This document shows positions 27,063-34,107 of a DNA stretch of 64,000 nucleotides, piece after piece. The number at the start of each line of letters is the position of its first letter. The first letter of the stretch is position 1. The notes under the pieces were generated by a model, which made no database searches, was not told the origin of the DNA, and was given only the letters and a program-made list of their open reading frames with translations. The position numbers were made by a program, and so were the translations under genes. Source of the stretch: Pseudomonas sp. RC10 (GTDB taxonomy: Bacteria; Pseudomonadota; Gammaproteobacteria; Pseudomonadales; Pseudomonadaceae); assembly GCF_038397775.1 (NCBI RefSeq), contig NZ_CP151650.1, positions 6,529,001 through 6,593,000 of the forward strand, written 5' to 3'.

Positions 27063-27812
27063 ATGAAATGGATTTCCCGCTTTACCCCGTTCGCCATGAG
27101 CGCGCTATTGGCAGGCCTACCCACGGCATTCGCCACCTCCGCCGTTGACCTTTACGTTCCCGAAGCGCCACCGTTGACCATGCTCAATCAGGCAGAAGCG
27201 CACGGTATCGTGGGCGACATTGTGGTACAGGCCATGGCGATGACAGGGTACTCGGGCAATTTTGTCTCTCCACCCTGGCCCCGTGCACAACGGGAAGTCA
27301 GCAGTGGCAAAGACATGCTGATCGCCCCGCTCACGCGCACGCAAAGCCGAGAAGGCCTCTTCACCTGGATCGCCCCGGTGATGACCATGGACCGTACGTT
27401 TTTCAGCCTCGACCAGCGGGTCGATACCTTCGACGAAGCGAAGAAAGCCTTCAAGCTCATCGCCGTGGGAATCGGCACAGCGCAGGAAACCCGTCTACGC
27501 GAAGAAGGCTTCCCCGCCTCGCAAATCTACCCGTTGAAGATCGGTGAAAACCCGGCTCAAATGCTGCTCAAAGGACGTGTGGATGCGTGGTTCAACGGCG
27601 TGCCTGAAACCCGCTACATCTGGAAGCAAATCAGCGACCGCCCACTGGTGATGAGCCGAGTGCTGATGACCGCAAACCTCTACCTGGCCTGCTCCAAGGA
27701 TTGCGACCCGCAGATGGTCGAACGCCTGCGGACGGCCCTCGATACGCTGGAAGCCAATGGCACGTCGGCGAGGATTGAGGCGGGGTATGTGAAAGGGTTG
27801 CCGGTTTGGTGA
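27063..27812 (+). CDS. Periplasmic solute-binding-protein-like (SBP_bac_3) orphan
   Basis: A 249-residue protein with signal peptide about residues 1-24 (ending AGLPTAFA), then a type-II binding-protein fold: VDLYVPEAPPLTML, PWPRAQREVSSGKDMLIAPLTRT and TRTQSREGLFTW. No transporter genes are adjacent, so it may serve a distant system or sensing. ATG 27063 is preferred to an in-frame TTG at 27048. Confidence 0.75.
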   Translation: MKWISRFTPFAMSALLAGLPTAFATSAVDLYVPEAPPLTMLNQAEAHGIVGDIVVQAMAMTGYSGNFVSPPWPRAQREVSSGKDMLIAPLTRTQSREGLFTWIAPVMTMDRTFFSLDQRVDTFDEAKKAFKLIAVGIGTAQETRLREEGFPASQIYPLKIGENPAQMLLKGRVDAWFNGVPETRYIWKQISDRPLVMSRVLMTANLYLACSKDCDPQMVERLRTALDTLEANGTSARIEAGYVKGLPVW

Positions 27813-27903
27813 CGCGATTTGGCCTGCCGTCGAGCAGCTTGAGGTTGTGAACCAGAAGTTCAGCGCGTAACGTAACGCCAAACGTCATTACAGGTTATAT
27901 TTC

Positions 27904-28143
27904 ATGGCCTCAATCAACATCCGTATCGACGATGGACTGAAATCTCGCTCATTCGCCGAACTTGAAAAACTGGGCGTATCGCCTTCGGATCTTCTCAGGC
28001 AGACGCTTCAATACGTCGCAGATAACGGCAGGCTGCCATTTAAACCCGTACTCATGAATGACGAGGACGAAGCGCTGCTTGCGGAGGTTAGAAAACGCCT
28101 CGCGAATCCTCAGCGCGTGAAGGTTTCTCTGGATGACCTATAG
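27904..28143 (+). CDS. relB: RelB/DinJ-type antitoxin
   Basis: A 79-residue antitoxin. The N-terminal ribbon-helix-helix region (MASINIRIDDGLKSRSFAELEKLG) should bind and repress its own promoter; the C-terminal tail neutralises the toxin. It overlaps the toxin gene by 11 bases. Confidence 0.9.
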   Translation: MASINIRIDDGLKSRSFAELEKLGVSPSDLLRQTLQYVADNGRLPFKPVLMNDEDEALLAEVRKRLANPQRVKVSLDDL

Positions 28144-28423
28144 CCTTGAGTTTGATCGACGTGCATTGAAGGAATGGAAAAAACTCGGGGATACGATCAG
28201 AAGCCAGCTCAAAAAAAAGCTGGCCGAGGTACTGGAAAATCCCAGAACAGAGGCCAATCGGCTACGAAACCTGCCGGACTGCTACAAAATCAAGCTGCAG
28301 AACACAGGGTATCGTTTGATTTACCAAGTCATCGACCATGAGGTCGTGGTGTTCGTTGTGGCCATCGGCAAGCGAGAGCGAGAGGCCGCCTATGAGGATG
28401 CTCTGCAACGTCTCCGCGATTGA
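28133..28423 (+). CDS. relE: RelE mRNA interferase toxin
   Basis: A 96-residue ribosome-dependent mRNA endonuclease, very close to E. coli RelE along its length: RALKEWKKLG, PDCYKIKLQNTGYRLIYQV, GKRERE. The catalytic set corresponding to K52, K54, R61, R81 and Y87 is retained (YKIK, GYRL, KRER, AAYEDA). Co-translated with the antitoxin, so expected to be active. Confidence 0.93.
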   Translation: MTYSLEFDRRALKEWKKLGDTIRSQLKKKLAEVLENPRTEANRLRNLPDCYKIKLQNTGYRLIYQVIDHEVVVFVVAIGKREREAAYEDALQRLRD

Positions 28424-28491
28424 TACCCGAATGGCGCCATCTGCACCGAAGTGCGCAGACGACGCCTTTGCCCCATCGGCCATCCGCCCAT

Positions 28492-29451
28492 TTAAGGCAA
28501 CAGGATAATCTTGTCCGCACTGCCCTCATTCACTTCTGCGTAACCCGCGAGCCCTTCTTCAATTGGCGTCTCGATCAAGTCGGTTGGCAGTGGCAAGGTG
28601 CCGTCGTCAAACAGTTTGCCGAACTGCTCCAGCATCCGCGCACAGGCTTCGACGCCGTACAGCAGCGAATTGACGCCCACCACCGAGCCACCTTTTCGGT
28701 ACAGCGCCAGCGCTGGCAGCTGGACGTGGCCGTCCACCGGGGCGGCGATGATTGCGATGCGGCCGAACTGCGCCAGCGCCTGTACCGAAGCGGGCAGCCA
28801 GAAACCGGTGGTGTCGAAGATCACGTCCGCGCCGCCCTGGAAGACTGCGTTCACTTGGGCCGATAGTTCTTCAGGCTTGCCCAGCAAGATGGCGTTGTAG
28901 CCTTGGTCCTGAAGGGCTTTGACCTGTTCCGGACGGCGCACGGCAGCCAGCACTTGGGCCCCGCGGACCTTAGCCAACGCGATGGCAGCGCTGCCGACCG
29001 CACCATTGGCACCGATCACCAGCAGGCGGGTGTCGGCTTTTACCAGACTTCGCTCCAACGCATCCCATGCGGTGGTGTACGGCACACCCAGACTCGCGGC
29101 CTGCACGAAACTCAAGGACTTGGGTTTGAGCGCCACGCCTTTGGCTGACAACGTGATGTAACCCGCGTGGGAGCCATTACGCGAGAAACCGATCTGGTTG
29201 CCTGTGCCCCAGACTTCCTCACCGATCAACTCACTTGGGCCCTCGACGACGACGCCTGCGAAGTCGCGACCGGGCACCCGTGGCAGCGTCGTATAAGGGA
29301 AACGGCCCAAGACGTTTTTCACGTCGCTTGGGTTCAGCCCTGCCGCTTTGATCTGTACGAGAACCTCATCCGCTGCAGGAACGGGAGTGGGCAGTTCGAC
29401 GACTTCCAGTGCGGCCAGGTCGCCGGTTCGGGAAAATTGCAGTGCTTTCAT
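28492..29451 (-). CDS. Zinc-type alcohol dehydrogenase / quinone oxidoreductase family enzyme
   Basis: A 319-residue medium-chain dehydrogenase fold: GroES-like N-domain (PGRDFAGVVVEGP), nucleotide-binding LLVIGANGAVGSAAIALAK. It lacks the structural-zinc cysteine cluster, pointing to the NADPH quinone reductase branch. Start at ATG 29451; an in-frame TTG lies three codons earlier. Confidence 0.85.
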   Translation of the reverse strand: MKALQFSRTGDLAALEVVELPTPVPAADEVLVQIKAAGLNPSDVKNVLGRFPYTTLPRVPGRDFAGVVVEGPSELIGEEVWGTGNQIGFSRNGSHAGYITLSAKGVALKPKSLSFVQAASLGVPYTTAWDALERSLVKADTRLLVIGANGAVGSAAIALAKVRGAQVLAAVRRPEQVKALQDQGYNAILLGKPEELSAQVNAVFQGGADVIFDTTGFWLPASVQALAQFGRIAIIAAPVDGHVQLPALALYRKGGSVVGVNSLLYGVEACARMLEQFGKLFDDGTLPLPTDLIETPIEEGLAGYAEVNEGSADKIILLP

Positions 29452-29491
29452 GGCGTTCAAATCCAGAGTGGGAATACAGAATTCGTTCTAT

Positions 29492-29665
29492 TCAGGACAT
29501 CAGGTTGGCGAACAGCTGGCGGCCCATGGGCCACAGCTTTTCCCCCGCCTGCATGCCGAGCAGCCCGACCAATGCCACCAAGGGCGGCGCGGGTGAGCGA
29601 AAGTCGAGTGCGCCGTACAGCAAGCCGACGGCGATACCAATGGCGAGTGAAATGATGTAGCTCAT
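29492..29665 (-). CDS. XapX domain small membrane protein
   Basis: A 57-residue protein, MSYIISLAIGIAVGLLYGAL at the N-terminus then APPLVALVGLLGMQAGEKL, giving two short membrane segments and the LLGMxxGE signature of XapX proteins. The function is unknown. It precedes the oxidoreductase on the same strand by about 40 bases and may be co-transcribed. Confidence 0.8.
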   Translation of the reverse strand: MSYIISLAIGIAVGLLYGALDFRSPAPPLVALVGLLGMQAGEKLWPMGRQLFANLMS

Positions 29666-29794
29666 GACGAACTCCGGGACCGTGTGTCGTGAAGCACGAC
29701 AGCGTTGGCGATGGACCAGAGTTTAGGGAAAGGTGGAAATGCCTACCGGCCAAGTGCTTCTGAATTCCGGACAGACTGAGTGCGATGGCTGACC

Positions 29795-29883
29795 TGTAGG
29801 AGTGAGCTTGCTCGCGATAGCGGTGAATCAATCGATTCATTCATGCCTGACACACCGCCATCGCGAGCAAGCTCGCGCCTACA
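29795..29883. repeat. REPIN, family A
   Basis: Arms 29795-29818 and 29860-29883. The right arm is diverged (GCTCGCGCC instead of GCTCACTCC). It lies between the XapX gene and the AraC regulator. Confidence 0.85.
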
Positions 29884-29896
29884 AGATGTCTGGCGA

Positions 29897-30670
29897 TTAC
29901 GCCATTTCGCCCAACGGATACTGCGATGGCGGCATCCCCAGCTCACGGCGGAACATGTCGCTGAAACTGCTGGGGGAATACCCCATCGAGCGCGCAATGG
30001 TGCTGACCGGCACGCCCTGAATGATCTCCGCCACCGCCGTCGCCAATTGCACCTGCCTGCGCCATTCGGCGAAACCCATGCCCAGCGTGCCCTGAAACAA
30101 CCGGGACAGCGTGCGTACGCTGGCCCCGGCGTTTTCGGCATGTTGCTCGAACGAGATGCCAATGGAGGGTTCGATCATCACCGCCTGACAAATATTCATC
30201 AGCCGACGGTCGCTGTCGTCAGGCATCGGCACCTTCAGCAACGAGCGCTTTGCCCGTCGAAGCTCCAGTAACGCCAGACCGACCAACGCGCTGTAATATT
30301 CGGAATCCTTGTCCTGTTCGGCCACCAGATTGACGATCAGCTCGCGCAACAGCCGCGCCACTTCGAATACCTGAACGGTCGGCTCCAGCGTCTCGGACAA
30401 CGCTGGGCGCAGGTAGATGTTGCGCATCTCCAGATCCGACACCACGCGAATGCCATGAGACACCCCCGGCGGCAACCAGACCGCCCGCTGTGGCGGCACC
30501 ACCAATGCCTCGTTGGGTGTTTCGACCCACATCACCCCCGACATCGCGTAGAGCACCTGCCCCCAGTCATGCTCATGCGGTTCGATGTAAAGCCCACGCG
30601 GGTACGTGCGCGAAACACGCTGAACCGGAACGGTGGTGTTGGTGAGATCGCGAGGTGCGGCAAGGGCCAT
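29897..30670 (-). CDS. AraC family regulator with cupin-type sensor
   Basis: About 257 residues: an N-terminal cupin (PHEHDWGQVLYAMSGVMWVE) and a C-terminal double helix-turn-helix (HAENAGASVRTLSRLFQ, RSMGYSPSSFSDMFRRELG). The ligand is unknown. ATG 30670 is used; the frame is open to a TTG at 30703. It is downstream of the OprD porin but separated by a terminator. Confidence 0.85.
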   Translation of the reverse strand: MALAAPRDLTNTTVPVQRVSRTYPRGLYIEPHEHDWGQVLYAMSGVMWVETPNEALVVPPQRAVWLPPGVSHGIRVVSDLEMRNIYLRPALSETLEPTVQVFEVARLLRELIVNLVAEQDKDSEYYSALVGLALLELRRAKRSLLKVPMPDDSDRRLMNICQAVMIEPSIGISFEQHAENAGASVRTLSRLFQGTLGMGFAEWRRQVQLATAVAEIIQGVPVSTIARSMGYSPSSFSDMFRRELGMPPSQYPLGEMA

Positions 30671-30761
30671 GAGAGCGACCAACAAAAGATCGGGTGTGGG
30701 CAATGTTAGCGACGTGGGGTCGAAGATGACCAGCGATTAGCGTATCCAGGCGAGCGCTTGA

Positions 30762-30798
30762 ACAAAAACGCCCCGATCTCTCGACCGGGGCGCTCTTT
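30762..30798 (-). terminator. Terminator of the OprD porin gene
   Basis: CGCCCCG and CGGGGCG (30769-30775, 30786-30792) form the stem; the minus strand continues with GTTTTTG. Confidence 0.8.
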
Positions 30799-30827
30799 TG
30801 CAGCTTCAGCTCAATCGCCGTTCAACA

Positions 30828-32096
30828 TTAGAAAACGTTGATCGGGTAGGTGATGAAGATGCGGGTTTCGTTACCGCCAACGTTGTAGTTGGAAGCGTTG
30901 TCCGACACCCGCAGCCAGGAGTTGCGCAGGCGCAGGGACAGGTCTTTGGCCGGGCCGCTCTGGACCACGTAGGTCATCTGGCTGAACAGTTCGTGCTCTT
31001 CGCCATCGCCACGGTTGGTGCCATCGTCGATGTTGTCGCCGCGCACGTAAGCCACTTTGTAGCTCAGGCCTGGAGTCACGAGGGTCGACAGGTTAACGCC
31101 GTAGCCCAACTGCCACGAACGCTCGTCCTTGGCGTTGAAGTCCGACCAGTAGGAGTTGGTCAGGTAGATGGAGTTGCCGCCGTCACTGAAGCCGCCGTTG
31201 TTGCGATAGCCGCCGTAGTTGTAGCCGGTTTCGCCGGTGCTGCGCTGGTGCGCGATGGTGAAAGAGTGGATGCCCACTGCCCACGTTGCCGCCAAGCTCC
31301 AGATTTTGTTGTCACGGGCGTCATCGACCGCCACGTCACGATCCAGCTTGGTCTTGTAGCCGTTGAAGTCGAACGTCAGCGACTGGTCGGTCGGCAGCGC
31401 GAGGACGTAGTTCAGGTTGACGTACTGCTTCTTCAGCGTGTCTTCGTCATCGGAGGCGTAATAGGCCGCGCTGAACGCATCGGAGAATTTGTAAGCGCCG
31501 CCGTAGACGTTAATGCTTTTCAGATCACCACTGTCGCGGCCTTCGGCGCTCTTGCGGGTCTGAGCAGTGAAGCGGCCTGCAACCAGCGTCAGGTCCTTGA
31601 TCTCTTTCGAGGTGATCATGGTGCCGGTGTAGGTTTCTGGCAGCAGACGCGAGTTGTCGTAACTCAGCACCGGCAGCTCCGGCATCATGTCGCCGTATTT
31701 CAGCTCGGTGTTGGAGATGCGGAATTTGACCGCGCCGCCGAAGCGGGACAGGTCGTCAGCGGCTTTGCCGTTGCTGTCTTGCTTGAAGAAGTCGATGCCG
31801 CCGGCGCCGCTTTTGCCGCGACCGCCGTCCAGACGAACGGCGTACAGGCCGAATGCGTCAACGCCGACGCCCACGGTGCCCTGGGTGTAACCGGACGAGT
31901 AATTGGCGATGAAGCCCTGGCCCCATTCAGCGCGGTCTTGAGGACCACCTTTGTAATCGCGGTTGATGTAGACGTTACGCAGATTGACGTTGAGGCTGCT
32001 GTCTTCGACGAAGCCTTTGGAGTCGGCTTGGCCATCAGCCATGGCCTGAGTGGCCGCCAGGATGCCCAGAGCGAGCAGACCGATACGCTGTTTCAT
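30828..32096 (-). CDS. OprD family outer-membrane porin
   Basis: A 422-residue substrate-selective porin. Signal peptide residues 1-20 (ending TQAMA), then GFVEDSSLNVNLRNVYINRDY, the typical OprD opening. Alternating beta-strands follow, ending with an aromatic C-terminal residue in FITYPINVF as needed for BAM insertion. The ligand is unknown; basic amino acids or organic acids are usual in the family. Confidence 0.93.
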   Translation of the reverse strand: MKQRIGLLALGILAATQAMADGQADSKGFVEDSSLNVNLRNVYINRDYKGGPQDRAEWGQGFIANYSSGYTQGTVGVGVDAFGLYAVRLDGGRGKSGAGGIDFFKQDSNGKAADDLSRFGGAVKFRISNTELKYGDMMPELPVLSYDNSRLLPETYTGTMITSKEIKDLTLVAGRFTAQTRKSAEGRDSGDLKSINVYGGAYKFSDAFSAAYYASDDEDTLKKQYVNLNYVLALPTDQSLTFDFNGYKTKLDRDVAVDDARDNKIWSLAATWAVGIHSFTIAHQRSTGETGYNYGGYRNNGGFSDGGNSIYLTNSYWSDFNAKDERSWQLGYGVNLSTLVTPGLSYKVAYVRGDNIDDGTNRGDGEEHELFSQMTYVVQSGPAKDLSLRLRNSWLRVSDNASNYNVGGNETRIFITYPINVF

Positions 32097-32347
32097 CTTG
32101 TTGTCCTTGTAAGCAGATTGATCTCGCGCTGTGGCAAAAACCGGACAGGTAATTGCGTCTCCCCAGACTTACTTTCAGTCCCGGAAGCCCGCACGAAATC
32201 ATCGCAGTGGACTACTGATGCACGTACATGGCGCTTGGCCACAGGCGGTTGAGGCGCGAATGCTATCGCCAGCACCGATGGGTGTCAATTTGATGAAGGC
32301 CGAAACGATGAAGTGCGCCTACTCCAGATTGGAATAGGCGCGCATGA

Positions 32348-32551
32348 TCATTTGTGCCAAATACCGAGCAACGCCTCGATTTCCGCATCATTGATGAGGC
32401 CAGAGGGGTAGCGCTCGGAGAGCATGGCCCGGTAATCCGGAGCCTGGTGTTTTGAAGCTTGGGTTATCCGTAACCAGTCCGCCATCATCTGCCGTGCTTC
32501 ACTGCTCGCAGACAAATTTTCAGTCACGCGTGGCTCATGACCTGCGTTCAT
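32348..32551 (-). CDS. Small hypothetical protein, 67 residues
   Basis: MNAGHEPRVTENLSASSEAR at the start, ending AEIEALLGIWHK. Codon use is coding-like and AGAGG lies eight bases before the ATG. No family recognised, no signal peptide. Confidence 0.5.
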   Translation of the reverse strand: MNAGHEPRVTENLSASSEARQMMADWLRITQASKHQAPDYRAMLSERYPSGLINDAEIEALLGIWHK

Positions 32552-32676
32552 AGGGATAACCTCTTACGTCTTGGACTGCGAAATCTACGGAGCTTTTGTT
32601 ACAGACGAACGACTCGTGTCACCGTCAAGCCTTCGTGGAAACACCCCTTCGCCGAAAAACGAGAAGTCGCTACCCA

Positions 32677-32704
32677 CAAAAAAGCCCGTCGTTCGACAGG
32701 CTTT
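32677..32704 (-). terminator. Terminator of aguA
   Basis: AAAGCCCGTC/GACAGGCTTT with one C-A mismatch around GTTC; on the minus strand it is followed by six T. Confidence 0.7.
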
Positions 32705-32728
32705 GATGAGAGCAAGAAGTGAACCAAC

Positions 32729-33835
32729 TCAGCGACGGTGTGGTGCCGGTTGCTGCTGAGTCAGGCAATGGATATTGCCGCCGCCCAGCAGCAGCTCACG
32801 GCCTGGGACCATGACCACCTCATGTTCCGGAAACAGGCGTTGCAGAATCTGACGTGCCGTTTCGTCGAGCGGATCATTAAAACTCGGGGCAATGATGCCG
32901 CCGTTGACGATCAGGAAATTCACATACGAACCGGCCAGGCGCACCGATGGGTTGCGTTCCTGGCTGCCGTGCACCTGATCGACGCCAGCGCACTCTTCCT
33001 CCGTGGCGAACAACGGACCGGGAATCGGCATTTTGTGCACGACGAACGGTCGCCCCTTGGCATCACGCGCGTGTTCCAGAATGCCCATGGCGGCCTGACA
33101 GCGCGGGTAATTGGGGTCTTTGGGATCATCGGTCCACGCCAACAGCACTTCACCCGGGCGCACGTAACAGCAGAAGTTATCCACATGCCCGTCGGTTTCG
33201 TCGTTGTACAAACCGTCCGGCAGCCAAATGATTTTCTCGACCGACAGGTGATCGCGCAGCACGGCTTCAATCTCTTCCCGAGACAGATGCGGGTTGCGGT
33301 TGCGATTGAGCAGGCATTCTTCGGTGGTGATCAGCGTGCCTTCGCCGTCGACGTGAATCGAGCCGCCTTCCAACACGAACCCTTCAGTGACGTAACGCGG
33401 GCAGCGTTCGATTTCCATTACTTTGCTGGCGAGCTGTTCGTCCAGATTCCACGGCGAGTACAGGCCGCCATCGAAACCGCCCCACGCGTTGAAGCCCCAG
33501 TCCACACCGCGCACCTCGCCTTGGTCATTGATGACGAAGGTCGGGCCGGTATCACGCACCCAAGCGTCGTCGTTGCTGATTTCGACGACACGGATGTTCG
33601 GCACATCAAGACGCGCGCGGGCGTTGTCGTATTGCGCAGCGGATACGGCGACGGTCACAGGTTCGAAGCGGGCGATTGCCTTGGCCACCGCGACATGGGC
33701 GCTCTGCACGGGTTTACCGCCCAGGCGCCAGTTGTCAGGGCGCTCAGGCCACACCATCCAGGTCTGGGTTTGCGGGGCCCATTCGGCAGGCATGTAGAAG
33801 CCGTCGGCGCGTGGTGTGCTGTTGAGTGTGGTCAT
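32729..33835 (-). CDS. aguA: Agmatine deiminase
   Basis: A 368-residue peptidylarginine-deiminase-fold enzyme converting agmatine to N-carbamoylputrescine. Catalytic Cys C357 in [14 protein letters not shown], active-site His in [13 protein letters not shown], Asp/Glu in [17 protein letters not shown]. The family partner aguB (N-carbamoylputrescine amidase) is not beside it here. Confidence 0.95.
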   Translation of the reverse strand: MTTLNSTPRADGFYMPAEWAPQTQTWMVWPERPDNWRLGGKPVQSAHVAVAKAIARFEPVTVAVSAAQYDNARARLDVPNIRVVEISNDDAWVRDTGPTFVINDQGEVRGVDWGFNAWGGFDGGLYSPWNLDEQLASKVMEIERCPRYVTEGFVLEGGSIHVDGEGTLITTEECLLNRNRNPHLSREEIEAVLRDHLSVEKIIWLPDGLYNDETDGHVDNFCCYVRPGEVLLAWTDDPKDPNYPRCQAAMGILEHARDAKGRPFVVHKMPIPGPLFATEEECAGVDQVHGSQERNPSVRLAGSYVNFLIVNGGIIAPSFNDPLDETARQILQRLFPEHEVVMVPGRELLLGGGNIHCLTQQQPAPHRR

Positions 33836-33980
33836 TGATCAGGACTCCAGTGAGCAGCGATGGAAGTAGCGGGACAGGGTCGACTTTATAGCCGATATAT
33901 ATCCGCCTTAAAAGTTTATCTCACATAAAATGCAGAATAATCCGGACTAAAATTCGATATAAATCTGTCAAAAAACAGCC

Positions 33981-34070
33981 TGTGGGAGCGAATTCATTCG
34001 CGAAACGGTGGCACAGCCGACGGAGATGGGTCGAATGTACCGGCCATTCGCGAATGAATTCGCTCCCACA
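33981..34070. repeat. REPIN, family B
   Basis: Arms TGTGGGAGCGAATTCATTCG at 33981-34000 and its inverted copy ending 34070. It lies between aguA's 5' side and the 3' end of the kinase-aminotransferase fusion. Confidence 0.9.
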
Positions 34071-34107
34071 GACGACCGCCCCATGCCTGACAGGGACGCA
34101 GGTTCAA

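Noticed and set aside
30798..32252. 484-codon plus-strand frame over the OprD porin
   Set aside because: Antisense to a porin with signal peptide and beta-barrel end; Val/Ala-rich shadow composition.
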